Assembly: GCF_000382165.1 (NCBI RefSeq)
Contig: NZ_KB907702.1
Span: forward strand, 62,001-126,000
Length of the DNA stretch: 64,000 nucleotides
Reading direction: 5' to 3'
DNA from: Arsukibacterium perlucidum DSM 18276
Lineage (GTDB): Bacteria > Pseudomonadota > Gammaproteobacteria > Enterobacterales > Alteromonadaceae
Below the pieces are notes generated by a model. The model was not told the DNA's origin, ran no database searches, and saw only the letters and a list, made by a program, of their open reading frames with translations. Shown piece by piece: positions 42,787-51,857 of this stretch. Position 1 is the first letter of the stretch, and each line of letters begins with the position of its first letter. The position numbers and the translations under genes are program-made.

Positions 42787-45063
42787 TTAAACCAGCATCG
42801 CCATGCCACCATTTAAGTTATACACTGTTGCAAAGCCAAACCGGCGCAGCACCTTGCATGCCAGCAAACTACGATTGCCACTGCGACATACCAGCAGTAA
42901 CGGCCTCCCGGGTGTCAACTGCCCGCTAATTAACGCATCGCATAGCTTCGATAAAGGCACAGCCAGCACTTCTGTTACGGCAGGCAGATGCTGTTGCAAA
43001 GGCCCGGCTGTTTGTTCATGTGGCTCCCGCACATCAACCACCTGCAGCGCTGGTTGTTGCTGCAATACGCCGGCAAGCTCAGTTTTATCCAGCAAACGAC
43101 TGGCATCCGTTACGGCAACCTCGACCAGGCCGCAATAATAATGGCTGGCTTGTTGCAATAAGGCAGTCTGGGCGTTTAATTGCTGCTGCCAGTTTGCTGC
43201 AGCTTGCCCCGCCAGTACTTTATCGAATAATTCACTCTCCTGCCGCGCCAGCTGCAATGTAGTGGCAAAACGCTGGGCGTAATCGTGACTGGATAACAGT
43301 AAAGTATCTGGCTCGACTTGTTCTGCCAGCTTGCGAATACTGTGTTGTAACACCGTAGCATTGCCATCGGCTAAATCAGTGCGGCCAATGCCTCCTGGTA
43401 AAATAACATCTCCGACAAAAGCCGCTATCGCTTTTTGCTGCCGGCGCAGAATAATGCTGATGGCATGGGCACAATGACCGGGCGTAGCCAGCCGGCTCAA
43501 CTGTAAATTTGCCAGGTTAAGCTGCTCTGTGCCAGTTGGCCAGCCAAATTCATCACAATCATCCTGGTTAAAGTTTAACGCCTGACGCAGCAATAGCGCT
43601 GCGCTTTGTTGCTCTGGCTGTTGCTCTGGATGCTGATGCGTTTCCAGAATGGCCAACAACTGTAACTGCCGCCCCTGAACGATATTAATAATCCGGTTTA
43701 CCAGCGCCGCAACCGGATCTATAACCAATGCCTGGCTACTGGCCGCATCAATTAAAAGGTAACTGCAGCTATCTTCATGCTTCAGTTGCACCAAACCATT
43801 GGCGTGGATCTCCAGAGTTGGCGTTGCATCTGTTACCACCAGACAATGTTTATTTACCACTGATTTTAATGCCCGGATAGCGTTACAGGCATCTGCACAT
43901 TCCATCGCCGTCATCGCCGGACCAAATGACAAACGAATAGCACCCTGGCTGCGCCAGGCAGCTAAGCCCATCGCATCCAGTACAAAACTGCTGGGTACTT
44001 TTGAGCTACAGGCGGAGCCGGAACTTATCCGGATCCCCGCGGCGTCAAACAAATCCATAATGTCTTTACTGTAAAAACCCGGCACTGAAAAATTCACCGT
44101 GGTTGGCACGATATAAGGCTGCTCACTGTTCAGCAGCAGCTGCGGAAATACGTAGCGTAGTGCCGCAACTAAATCGGCCCGGTAATCCCACAGCGTTTGC
44201 TCTGGCTGAAATATTTTACTATCAGTACGTTGCAGCTCGGCCAGTACAGCCCCCAGCGCGGCAATACCCGGTAAATTCTCGGTGCCGGAGCGCAAGCCGC
44301 CCTCCTGACCGCCACCTGTAATAAACGGCTGATAAGGCGCACTGGCTCTGACATACAAAAAGCCTATACCTTTGGGTGCATAAAGTTTATGGCCACTAAA
44401 AGGCGCATAATCGATAGTGGTATCGGCCAGTTTAAGCGACATTTTACCCAGTGCCTGCACGCAATCCACTAACCAATATACAGCTGGATTTGCAGCACGA
44501 ATGCAGTTCTCAAGTTCAGTTAATTGCTGTTTAATGCCGGTTTCATTGTTAGCGGCCATGGTACAAATAAGCCCGGCAGCCGGAGCATGTTGGCGAATAA
44601 ATGCAAAATCCAACTGACCATTCTGATCAACCGGAATAGCTTTTATTGTTGCGTTAAGCTGCAACACACTGTTCCAGTGTTTCAAGCTCTCTGGCACTGC
44701 TTTGTGCTCAGTAGCACCGAACAGCAGCAGGGTTGCCGGCCCGCCTTTTCCCTGCTCCCGCAACGCCAGCAAAGCAGATACCACCGAGCTTTGAATACCC
44801 TCAGTGGCACCCGAGGTAAACAAAATACGGCCATCGCCGGCACCGGTAACCCGCCGGGCGAGGCTGCGGGCATGCTCGAGGGTTGCTTTGGCTTTAATGC
44901 CGGTGGTATGGCTGCTACTGGGGTTGCCAAACTGCTGCTGCATACATTGCATTGCCGCCGCCGCCGCGACTGGCAGCACCGGTGTGGTGGCATTATTATC
45001 TAAATAAATATCCAGATAACTAGCTGCAGGTTTGGTTTGGGGGCTTACTGGTGCTTGTTTCAT
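42787..45063 (-). CDS. Three-domain fusion: cysteine desulfurase, metallo-beta-lactamase-like, rhodanese
   Basis: The 758-residue protein combines three sulfur-related domains. Residues 1-405 are an IscS/NifS-like PLP cysteine desulfurase with the PLP lysine in SGHK (Lys226) and the active cysteine in SSGSACSS (Cys352). Residues about 415-645 resemble a persulfide-dioxygenase-type metallo-beta-lactamase domain: THQH (475-478) is present but the D-H of the usual HxHxDH is replaced by E-Q; GH530, D552 and H593 are kept. Residues about 655-758 are a rhodanese with active Cys726 in CRSGNRS. Persulfide made by the first domain could pass to the rhodanese directly. It stands alone, convergent with the ChrR gene. 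Function as a whole is inferred. Confidence 0.88.
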   Translation of the reverse strand: MKQAPVSPQTKPAASYLDIYLDNNATTPVLPVAAAAAMQCMQQQFGNPSSSHTTGIKAKATLEHARSLARRVTGAGDGRILFTSGATEGIQSSVVSALLALREQGKGGPATLLLFGATEHKAVPESLKHWNSVLQLNATIKAIPVDQNGQLDFAFIRQHAPAAGLICTMAANNETGIKQQLTELENCIRAANPAVYWLVDCVQALGKMSLKLADTTIDYAPFSGHKLYAPKGIGFLYVRASAPYQPFITGGGQEGGLRSGTENLPGIAALGAVLAELQRTDSKIFQPEQTLWDYRADLVAALRYVFPQLLLNSEQPYIVPTTVNFSVPGFYSKDIMDLFDAAGIRISSGSACSSKVPSSFVLDAMGLAAWRSQGAIRLSFGPAMTAMECADACNAIRALKSVVNKHCLVVTDATPTLEIHANGLVQLKHEDSCSYLLIDAASSQALVIDPVAALVNRIINIVQGRQLQLLAILETHQHPEQQPEQQSAALLLRQALNFNQDDCDEFGWPTGTEQLNLANLQLSRLATPGHCAHAISIILRRQQKAIAAFVGDVILPGGIGRTDLADGNATVLQHSIRKLAEQVEPDTLLLSSHDYAQRFATTLQLARQESELFDKVLAGQAAANWQQQLNAQTALLQQASHYYCGLVEVAVTDASRLLDKTELAGVLQQQPALQVVDVREPHEQTAGPLQQHLPAVTEVLAVPLSKLCDALISGQLTPGRPLLLVCRSGNRSLLACKVLRRFGFATVYNLNGGMAMLV

Positions 45064-45192
45064 CCTCGGACCTATTGCGCACGGCTCTGCCGCTTATAGC
45101 TAAAAGAGATATCTTATAACCTGATATCATAAATGGCAGCGCCTAAAACAACAAGCTTAGCAAGACGCTATCTGGCCGAATAACGCTCACAA

Positions 45193-45217
45193 AAAAGGCT
45201 GCAATGAGCAGCCTTTT
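45193..45217 (-). terminator. Terminator after fadR
   Basis: Stem AAAAGGCTGC (45193-45202) with GCAGCCTTTT (45208-45217), about 24 nt after the fadR stop on the reverse strand, with T-rich flanks. Confidence 0.85.
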
Positions 45218-45240
45218 GTCTTACGTAAGCAGATCTGACG

Positions 45241-45957
45241 TTATTCAATCAGGTCTTTAGGTATATCCGGCCTTAACTCCTGCCAAATCTTACCGCTCTC
45301 AATCCCGTATTTACGCACTGCCATTACCACTTCATCGTGTTTACCAGCTTCAGCATATTGTTTTAGCTGTGCATAGTATTTGCGGGCCAGCTCACGTGCT
45401 GCCGGATGCGAAAAGTAAAAGCGGGCAATTTTGTTATACAAGCCACGAAAACCATTTAAGATCAGGACATATATCCGATTTGATGAATGCAACGCCATTT
45501 CATGATTCAGATTGTAATCAAACTCAGCAAAAGCAGCCGCCGAATCATCCAGCACTTCAGCACCAGTAAATGCGGCTATCACCTCTTGCTGATGCGTTTT
45601 AATAGCACCACGAATATAAATAGCGCTGATATTAGTCCGTGCTGACAGCAAATCATCGACCAGTTTTGGCATTTGGTCTTCGTCCAGCCGGGCCAGCGTT
45701 TCCAGAATATTCAGGCCTGAGGTTTCCCAGTAATTATTCACTTTGGTAGGTTTACCATGCTGAATAGTAAGCCAGCCATCGCGGGCCAGACGCTGCAGTA
45801 CTTCGCGCAAGGTGGTCCGGGTTACACCAATCAATTCAGACAGTTCGCGCTCTGCCGGTAAAATTGATCCAGGCGCAAATTTGCCGTTCCAGATCGAATC
45901 AACTATATACTCTTCTGCAAAACCGGCAGGGCTTTGCGCTTTAATCAGATTGGTCAT
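45241..45957 (-). CDS. fadR: Fatty acid metabolism regulator FadR
   Basis: The 238-residue GntR-family protein starts at the ATG at 45957, matching E. coli FadR (239 residues); a longer frame from 46098 adds about 47 residues that do not fit. The winged-helix includes [20 protein letters not shown] and the all-helical acyl-CoA-binding domain follows. FadR represses beta-oxidation genes and activates unsaturated fatty acid synthesis; long-chain acyl-CoA releases it. fadJ at the end of this window is a likely target. A FadR-like palindrome lies 34 nt upstream. It is divergent from dsbB. Confidence 0.93.
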   Translation of the reverse strand: MTNLIKAQSPAGFAEEYIVDSIWNGKFAPGSILPAERELSELIGVTRTTLREVLQRLARDGWLTIQHGKPTKVNNYWETSGLNILETLARLDEDQMPKLVDDLLSARTNISAIYIRGAIKTHQQEVIAAFTGAEVLDDSAAAFAEFDYNLNHEMALHSSNRIYVLILNGFRGLYNKIARFYFSHPAARELARKYYAQLKQYAEAGKHDEVVMAVRKYGIESGKIWQELRPDIPKDLIE

Positions 45958-45990
45958 GCCAAAAAATCCGTCAGGGTCATCATACAAGTT

Positions 45991-46007
45991 GACTGATTGT
46001 ACCAGAG
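45991..46007. promoter_or_regulatory. Candidate FadR operator in the fadR-dsbB gap
   Basis: GACTGATTGTACCAGAG resembles the FadR consensus AACTGGTC-N-GACCAGTT in ACTG and ACCAG halves (about 11 of 16 informative positions). It lies 34 nt before the fadR start, fitting self-control. This is a moderate match by eye. Confidence 0.5.
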
Positions 46008-46129
46008 CGCTGCCAGTTAACAAGTCGGCACTTAAAAATAGCCAGACTGAACTAACACAACAATTGTGTAATGTTGATAAATCCCTTAAATTAGCCAATT
46101 AGCTGATTGTTATACCAATAGGAACATCT

Positions 46130-46663
46130 ATGCTGGCTACAATAAAAAAAATATCACGCCATCGCCTGTCCTGGTTTTTACTGATTGTAAGTGCCCTGGC
46201 TTTGCTGGCCTGCGGCTTATATTTTCAATATGTGCTTAATCTGCAACCCTGCATAAAATGTATTTATATCCGGGCCGCCTTTGCCGGTGTTCTGCTTGCG
46301 GGGCTTATTGGTGTAATGGCTCCGCAACAAAGCAGTATTCGGGTGCTGGCTATCGCCCTGTGGCTGAGCTGTGCGGCCATCGGGCTGTATCATGCGGTTG
46401 AACTGGTTAATATTGAACAGACTCTGGCTGCGGGTGGTTTTAGCAGCTGTGCTTTATTTGCTGATTTTCCTGCCTGGCTGGCTCTGGATAAATGGTTGCC
46501 GGGGGTATTTGAAGTAACGGGTAGTTGTGGCGCAGTAGACTGGCAGTTTTTAGGCCTGAGTATGGCATATTGGAGTATGCTGATTCTGGCAGCCTATTTG
46601 CTGACAGCCGTTGTGGTGTTAATTGGCCAGCTCGGCCGGATTTCAAATAACCCCTACCGCTAA
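46130..46663 (+). CDS. dsbB: Disulfide bond formation protein DsbB
   Basis: The 177-residue inner-membrane protein has four transmembrane helices. The first redox pair is CIKC just after helix one, and a second cysteine pair lies in the second periplasmic loop (SSCALF ... TGSCGAV). It reoxidises DsbA using quinone. The gene is divergent from fadR and convergent with the FKBP gene; a hairpin follows. Confidence 0.94.
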   Translation: MLATIKKISRHRLSWFLLIVSALALLACGLYFQYVLNLQPCIKCIYIRAAFAGVLLAGLIGVMAPQQSSIRVLAIALWLSCAAIGLYHAVELVNIEQTLAAGGFSSCALFADFPAWLALDKWLPGVFEVTGSCGAVDWQFLGLSMAYWSMLILAAYLLTAVVVLIGQLGRISNNPYR

Positions 46664-46706
46664 GGCTCTTGCTAAAAGGCCCTTGCTAAAAGCCTCATAC
46701 AAAAAG

Positions 46707-46724
46707 CCCTGCTATGGCAGGGCT
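46707..46724. terminator. Terminator between dsbB and the FKBP gene
   Basis: Stem GCCCTGC (46707-46713) with GCAGGGC (46718-46724). The A-run before it (46702-46706) reads as a T-run on the reverse strand, so it best serves the FKBP gene; on the forward strand the T-tail is weaker. Confidence 0.75.
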
Positions 46725-46750
46725 CAGTTTACTTTCAACTGCAGTTATCG

Positions 46751-47368
46751 TTACAGAATAGCCAGCAGTTCTACATCAAATACCAGAGTGCTGTATGGGG
46801 CGATTGCATTACCTGCGCCGCGCTCACCATAGGCCAGGTTCTGCGGCACAAATAAGCGCAGCTTTGAACCAACAGCCATTAATTGTAACGCTTCAGTCCA
46901 GCCGGCAATAACGCCTGAAACCGGAAATTCTGCCGGCTCGCCACGCTGATAAGAACTGTCAAACACCGTGCCGTCAATCAGGGTGCCATGGTAATGCGTT
47001 CGTACGGTTGAGGCAGTTGTTGGCTTCTCGCCTTCAGCAGCTACCAGTACTTCATATTGCAGACCAGAAGCGGTAACAGTCACTTCGGCACGCTTGGCGT
47101 TTTCTGCCAGGAACATTTCCCCTGCTTCGGCCAGCGCTTTGGCTTTTTCCTGCTCAGCTGCCTGCATCCGCTCGCTGATCACCCCAAATGCCGCCCGGAT
47201 CTGATCTTCACTTACCTCAGGCTCCTGCTCGTTATAAGCAGCTGCTAAGCCAGCGGCCACCGCAGTAATATCTAAGCCGTCGAAAGGGTTGTCAGCCAGT
47301 TGCTGGCCCATCTGTAAACCAATACCATAGCTGGCGTGTTGTTCTAGCGTTGCATATTTATCAGACAT
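46751..47368 (-). CDS. fklB: FKBP-type peptidyl-prolyl isomerase (FklB-like)
   Basis: The 205-residue enzyme, starting at the ATG at 47368, has an N-terminal dimerisation domain (ASYGIGLQMGQQLADNPFDG) and a C-terminal FKBP domain (TVRTHYHGTLIDGTVFDSSY, GWTEALQLMAVGSKLRLFVP, LAYGERGAG). No signal peptide is seen, which fits cytoplasmic FklB rather than periplasmic FkpA. It catalyses proline cis-trans isomerisation and helps folding. It is monocistronic. Confidence 0.92.
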   Translation of the reverse strand: MSDKYATLEQHASYGIGLQMGQQLADNPFDGLDITAVAAGLAAAYNEQEPEVSEDQIRAAFGVISERMQAAEQEKAKALAEAGEMFLAENAKRAEVTVTASGLQYEVLVAAEGEKPTTASTVRTHYHGTLIDGTVFDSSYQRGEPAEFPVSGVIAGWTEALQLMAVGSKLRLFVPQNLAYGERGAGNAIAPYSTLVFDVELLAIL

Positions 47369-47473
47369 AAATTCCACTTTTGCTGGGCTGCCGGCAGAAA
47401 TAGTGTGCCAGGCAGTAATTAAATTCGGCGAACATACTAACCTATCGCGGCGCGAATGTCTTGCCAGTGAAGC

Positions 47474-47758
47474 TTATAGCAGCTGCAACCGCTGCCACAG
47501 CTGCTGCACATGTCGCTGATCATCTGTGGTCAGTTCACCTGCTGCTATCGCCTTTGCCAGACTTTGCTCCACCCAGTGACACAACAGGGGTTTATCAAAG
47601 GGCTCAGCCATGACCTCGAGGCTGCCCACAGCCAAATCGAAATGACCGCGTAAATAACCGGCAGCAAATAACTGATCGTCAGTGGCTTGTGGGATCAGAC
47701 TATCAAAATAATCTGCTGCGGCATCAATATACTGCTCTGGTTTCGCCAGTTGACTCAT
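47474..47758 (-). CDS. yfcL: YfcL family protein
   Basis: The 94-residue soluble helical protein starts at the ATG at 47758, one nucleotide after the stop of the upstream ATP-NAD kinase gene; this favours the short form over a start six codons earlier. It resembles E. coli YfcL in length and in segments such as YFDSLIPQATDDQLFAAGYLRGH. Function is unknown. In E. coli yfcL lies in the mepA-aroC-prmB neighbourhood, and the same genes follow here a few kilobases away. Confidence 0.85.
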   Translation of the reverse strand: MSQLAKPEQYIDAAADYFDSLIPQATDDQLFAAGYLRGHFDLAVGSLEVMAEPFDKPLLCHWVEQSLAKAIAAGELTTDDQRHVQQLWQRLQLL

Positions 47759-47759
47759 G

Positions 47760-48890
47760 CTATTCCTCATCCTCATAACCTAAGCGGTAAATAACATAAT
47801 CGTTATAACCGGTCAGCACATTTAGCAGACCATGCAGAGCTTTATCCAGTGCCTGATCACCGGTATCTGCCAGCAATGGCCTGCCATTCAATTGTTGTAA
47901 CTTGGTTTTGGTGGCCAGCAGCATAATATTCTCACGACCAACCGCTTTAATCACTGCGGGTGACAACTGCTGGTTACCCCGCCCAAAAACATGGCCCTGG
48001 CCACCGATCAGGGTAATTACCAGTTTGCTCGGATAATCTGCAACCAGTTCCAGCAACCGGGTTGCCGTCACATCACTGGCTATCAGCTCACCATTCTCTA
48101 CCACGTCAACACCCAGCAGAGTATTGGCCAGGCCGAGCTCTGCCATGACTGCCGCGACAGTGCTGCCAGAGCCCATCACATAACGGACATTATCTTCCAT
48201 TAAACCAGCGACATAAGCGGCCAAATCGTCCAGCACTAATTCTTCAGATTCCGTACCCGCGGCTTTAACACTCTGCACATAGCGCAGCTCTGCCGGAATC
48301 CGCATTTCGCCGTAGCGACGGGCTTTTACCACACCATCCCGAAATGCTGTTTCATCAATATCCATTACCGGCGCCTCAGCCAGGGTAACTAACTGGCCAC
48401 TAATCAGCCGTTGTACCAGCTTGCCTGCGGCCTGCGGTGAAATAGCATAAACTCCGGAATGAATTTTACAGCCGGCCGGAATACCCAGCACTGTGGTATT
48501 ACTGCCAATAACACTACATAAATTCCGCGCTGTACCATCGCCACCAGCAAACAGCAGCAAATCAACACCCTGCTCTGCGATTGCCAGCGCCGCCTGCTCA
48601 GTATCTGCAGCCGTGGTGGCAACTGCTGGCGGGGTATAACATACCTGATAATTCAGCCCTAATTGCTGACACAAATCAGCGCCCATTTCGCCAGCAACGG
48701 TAACTACCTGAAACTGCTCTTTTAAAGCCAGCAGTTGCTGCAGTGCCACGGCTGCCCGTTCACCGGCCATCGGTATGGCGCCCAACGCCAGGGCTTCTGT
48801 CGCCATACCGTCACTACCTTTTAGGGCAACACTACCGCCCAGGCCCGCCAACGGATTAATAATAAGACCTAAGCGAAATAGATTAATCAT
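47760..48890 (-). CDS. ATP-NAD kinase family protein
   Basis: The 376-residue protein has the NAD kinase/diacylglycerol kinase-like fold: an N-terminal GLIINPLAGLGG, the nucleotide motif FAGGDGTARN and IPAGCKIHSGVYA. It is longer than NadK (about 295 residues) and belongs to a separate ATP-NAD kinase family found in proteobacteria whose exact substrate is unsettled. It is one nucleotide from yfcL and co-transcribed with it. It is divergent from the aldehyde dehydrogenase gene. Confidence 0.88.
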   Translation of the reverse strand: MINLFRLGLIINPLAGLGGSVALKGSDGMATEALALGAIPMAGERAAVALQQLLALKEQFQVVTVAGEMGADLCQQLGLNYQVCYTPPAVATTAADTEQAALAIAEQGVDLLLFAGGDGTARNLCSVIGSNTTVLGIPAGCKIHSGVYAISPQAAGKLVQRLISGQLVTLAEAPVMDIDETAFRDGVVKARRYGEMRIPAELRYVQSVKAAGTESEELVLDDLAAYVAGLMEDNVRYVMGSGSTVAAVMAELGLANTLLGVDVVENGELIASDVTATRLLELVADYPSKLVITLIGGQGHVFGRGNQQLSPAVIKAVGRENIMLLATKTKLQQLNGRPLLADTGDQALDKALHGLLNVLTGYNDYVIYRLGYEDEE

Positions 48891-49083
48891 GGAGTCAGTT
48901 GCGTCCGGATGACTGTTAACGAATGGCGCGCATTGTAACGATTTCCGTTGTACTTGCCCAGTATTGCCAGCCGATGTCTATTGTCATCCGACTTATTCGT
49001 CACCCGGGCGACACGTGCTTGCCGCACTGGTCTGACTGGTTTAGAGTACAGCCAGATAGCTAACACGACTGAAAGGGACACCA

Positions 49084-50496
49084 ATGTCAGCACTCGAGCT
49101 GCAATTTAAGCAACTACAACAGGCTTACAGCCTCCGCCCTTATCCGGAACTGGCGCAGCGCCAGCAACAACTAAAAGCGCTGCGCCAGGCTATCCGGCAA
49201 TACAGTGAAGCGTTATGTGACGCAGTAAGCAGTGACTTTGGTTATCGCAGCAGTGACGAAACCCGTTTGCTGGAAATTATGCCATCCTTAAGCGGCATTG
49301 ATTACCATATAAAGCAGTTAAAAAACTGGCTAAAGCCGGAAAAACGCCATGTCCATTACAGCTTTTTGCCTGCCAGCAACAAAGTTATGCTGCAGCCGTT
49401 AGGCGTTGTAGGCATTATCGTGCCATGGAACTACCCCATTTACCTGGCGCTTGGCCCGCTAATGGCCGCCATTGCCGCTGGTAATAAAGCTATGCTGAAA
49501 CTATCGGAATATACCCCGGCGACCAATAAGGTGCTAAGCCAAATATGCCGGCAGGCATTAGCGGCTGAGGTTATTGTCATTGAAGGAGAAGCAGAGATTG
49601 CCGCTGAATTTTCCCGCTTGCCGTTTGATCATCTGCTGTTTACCGGCTCGACCGCGGTCGGCCGTAAAGTCATGCAGGCCGCTGCTGCAAACCTGACGCC
49701 GGTAACCCTGGAGCTGGGCGGCAAAAGCCCGGTGCTGATTGCACCTGATGCCGACATACCACAGATAGCGAAACGTATTTTATTCGGCAAAACCGCCAAC
49801 GCCGGTCAAACCTGCGTTGCGCCCGACTATATTCTGGTTCCCGCTGCCAAGCTGGAACTGTTGATAACCGAACTTTGCCAGGCTTTTAGCGGGTTTTACC
49901 CGGATTTTGCCACTAACCCGGATTACAGTGCAGTGATTAACCCGGCCCAGTATCAGCGGCTGATGACAATGCTTGAACATGCCCAAAGCAGCGGCGCCCG
50001 GGTAGTTAACTGTGCTGATAGCAGTGGTAATAATGAACCCGTGCGGGCCAACAGTGAGCGGCGGTTGGCGCTGCAGTTAATTATCGGCGCTGATGATAAT
50101 AGCAACTTAATGGAGCAGGAAATATTTGGCCCTTTGCTGCCGTTAGTTCCCTACAAAACACTTAATGATGCCCTTAACTACATTCAGCAGCGGCCAAGGC
50201 CACTGGCGCTATATTTAATGAGCAATGATAAAGCGGTTCAGCAACAGGTACTACAGCAAACCCATGTCGGGGGCGTGTGTATTAACGATACCCTGGTGCA
50301 CGTGGCACAAGACGACCTGCCCTTTGGCGGCATTGGTCCGTCGGGGTTGGGTAACTACCATGGTAAAGAAGGCTTTTTACGGTTCTCGCACCAGAAAGCC
50401 GTCCATCAGAAAGGCCGGTTCAACAGTGGCCAGTTTATTTATCCGCCGTTTAACCGCAAAGTGTTTAAAGCAATACTTAGCTGGTTGACTCGCTAA
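49084..50496 (+). CDS. Aldehyde dehydrogenase, coniferyl-aldehyde dehydrogenase type
   Basis: The 470-residue NAD(P)-dependent enzyme shows the ALDH class 3 plan: GVVGIIVPWNYPIYL, catalytic Glu in TLELGGKSPVLI and catalytic Cys in NAGQTCVAPDY, followed by IFGPLLPLVPY. A C-terminal hydrophobic stretch may touch the membrane as in fatty-aldehyde dehydrogenases. It oxidises aromatic or long-chain aldehydes to acids. It is monocistronic; a structured non-coding stretch follows its stop. Confidence 0.9.
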   Translation: MSALELQFKQLQQAYSLRPYPELAQRQQQLKALRQAIRQYSEALCDAVSSDFGYRSSDETRLLEIMPSLSGIDYHIKQLKNWLKPEKRHVHYSFLPASNKVMLQPLGVVGIIVPWNYPIYLALGPLMAAIAAGNKAMLKLSEYTPATNKVLSQICRQALAAEVIVIEGEAEIAAEFSRLPFDHLLFTGSTAVGRKVMQAAAANLTPVTLELGGKSPVLIAPDADIPQIAKRILFGKTANAGQTCVAPDYILVPAAKLELLITELCQAFSGFYPDFATNPDYSAVINPAQYQRLMTMLEHAQSSGARVVNCADSSGNNEPVRANSERRLALQLIIGADDNSNLMEQEIFGPLLPLVPYKTLNDALNYIQQRPRPLALYLMSNDKAVQQQVLQQTHVGGVCINDTLVHVAQDDLPFGGIGPSGLGNYHGKEGFLRFSHQKAVHQKGRFNSGQFIYPPFNRKVFKAILSWLTR

Positions 50497-50497
50497 A

Positions 50498-50645
50498 GCT
50501 TACCTTAGGATGGTAAGTCAGGACTCAAAAGCGAGAATCGGAATGCCCTAAGCCGACCGTTGAAGCCCTGGACGGGCGGAAACGAGCCTACATGGATGTA
50601 TTTACGGCGTGTCGGCGTGGGCAATCCGGTTCGACGCCCTCAGCA
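50498..50645 (+). ncRNA. Structured non-coding stretch after the aldehyde dehydrogenase gene
   Basis: Three hairpins occur in line: CTTACC/GGTAAG (50499-50517), GCCC/GGGC (50565-50577) and GGCGT/ACGCC (50614-50638). The last has a GGTTCGA-bearing loop like a tRNA T-arm, but no tRNA fold is complete. It lies between two convergent genes. It may be a repeat unit or an unrecognised RNA; I cannot name a family. Confidence 0.35.
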
Positions 50646-50656
50646 AATAACTGTTT

Positions 50657-51817
50657 TTATTCTATATTCGCTATATTTTTTGGCAGTGTTAACACCAACA
50701 GACACGCCAGCAGCGCGAAGCCGGCGGCGAAGATAAAAGTTTCTGTCGCACCCGCGCCATTTTGCCAGCTAAAACCAGCCAGATAAGCACCGATAGCCCC
50801 ACCACCGCCAAAAATCAGCCCGGCATAAATGGCCTGACCCCGGCCACGCTGCGCTTTGGGAAATACCTGCTGAATAAACTGCATGGCGCAGCTATGGGCA
50901 ATAGCAAAACTGCCGGCATGCAGCAACATACTCAGCGCCAGCCACCAGGCTGAATGGGCCAATAAGGCGACCATTAACCAGCGAATGGCGGTTAAGCCAT
51001 AGCAAATGCCGAGTAACAGGCGATAGCTGCGATTGCGCATAAGGCGCCCCGCGTAGTAAAAGGCCACAATTTCAGCGGCTACCGCCAGGCTGATCAACAA
51101 ACCGGTCTGGCTGCCGGAATAGCCTAAATCGCGGCTGTACAGAGTGAAAAAACCGTAAAAAGGCGCAAAGCTGATTTGCATCAGTAGTGCTGCGCCCATA
51201 AAAACCCACAATACCTTGTGTTTAGCCAGCTGCCGGTAAGACAATACTGTGGTTGTGGCGTCGTGTGTTGGGGTCAGGGCTGGCAGGTTGAACAGACAAA
51301 ACACTAACAGTAACAAAAATGCCAGCGCAGTGGCCGGCATAAACTCACTGCCATACAGCTGATAAAACCAGCCGCCCAGCATCACCAGCACAATATAGCC
51401 AACACTTCCCGCAGAACGGATCCGGCTGTATTGCTCAGTGTTATTATTCAGAAATAAAAAAGTGGAGACTTCCAGTTGCGGTAATATGGCGGTCCAGAAA
51501 AAACTGAACAACGCCAGTGCGGCCAGTAACAGCCCAAAACCAGCATCGATAAAACTGCCTAACCAGCCAATGCAGGCCAGTACGGCACCTAGTTGCATCA
51601 CCCTGAGTGGCTTACTGCTGCGCTCTGCTAAGCCGGCCCAGATAGCTGGTCCGACAATCCGGGTCGCCGTTACAATGGCCAGCATCAGGCCTATCTGGCG
51701 GGAGTCAAAACCGCGACCATCCAGAAACAGCCCCAGGTAAGGTACAAAAATACCCAGCACACCAAAATAGGTAAAGTAGGCCAGCGCTAACGCTGGCCTG
51801 GCGGCGATTAATGTCAT
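50657..51817 (-). CDS. MFS transporter, HcaT-like
   Basis: The 386-residue protein has twelve predicted transmembrane helices and the MFS_1-like pattern of the 3-phenylpropionate transporter group: FGVLGIFVPYLGLFLDGRGF at the start, and a charged loop AERSSKPLRVM between helices two and three. It probably moves a small aromatic or sugar-like solute; the substrate cannot be set. It lies 40 nt downstream of aroC on the same strand, so it could be at the end of the prmB-aroC unit. Confidence 0.88.
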   Translation of the reverse strand: MTLIAARPALALAYFTYFGVLGIFVPYLGLFLDGRGFDSRQIGLMLAIVTATRIVGPAIWAGLAERSSKPLRVMQLGAVLACIGWLGSFIDAGFGLLLAALALFSFFWTAILPQLEVSTFLFLNNNTEQYSRIRSAGSVGYIVLVMLGGWFYQLYGSEFMPATALAFLLLLVFCLFNLPALTPTHDATTTVLSYRQLAKHKVLWVFMGAALLMQISFAPFYGFFTLYSRDLGYSGSQTGLLISLAVAAEIVAFYYAGRLMRNRSYRLLLGICYGLTAIRWLMVALLAHSAWWLALSMLLHAGSFAIAHSCAMQFIQQVFPKAQRGRGQAIYAGLIFGGGGAIGAYLAGFSWQNGAGATETFIFAAGFALLACLLVLTLPKNIANIE

Positions 51818-51857
51818 AAGGTCATAGGGTCATAAGATCCTGACGAGTGCCGTTTAA

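Noticed and set aside
44524-45003. Forward-strand 159-residue frame opposite the desulfurase fusion
   Set aside because: Antisense to strongly conserved desulfurase motifs; no independent support.
48887-49093. Reverse-strand 68-residue frame before the ATP-NAD kinase gene
   Set aside because: Fills the divergent promoter region, is Arg-rich after a single hydrophobic stretch and has no ribosome binding site; treated as chance.
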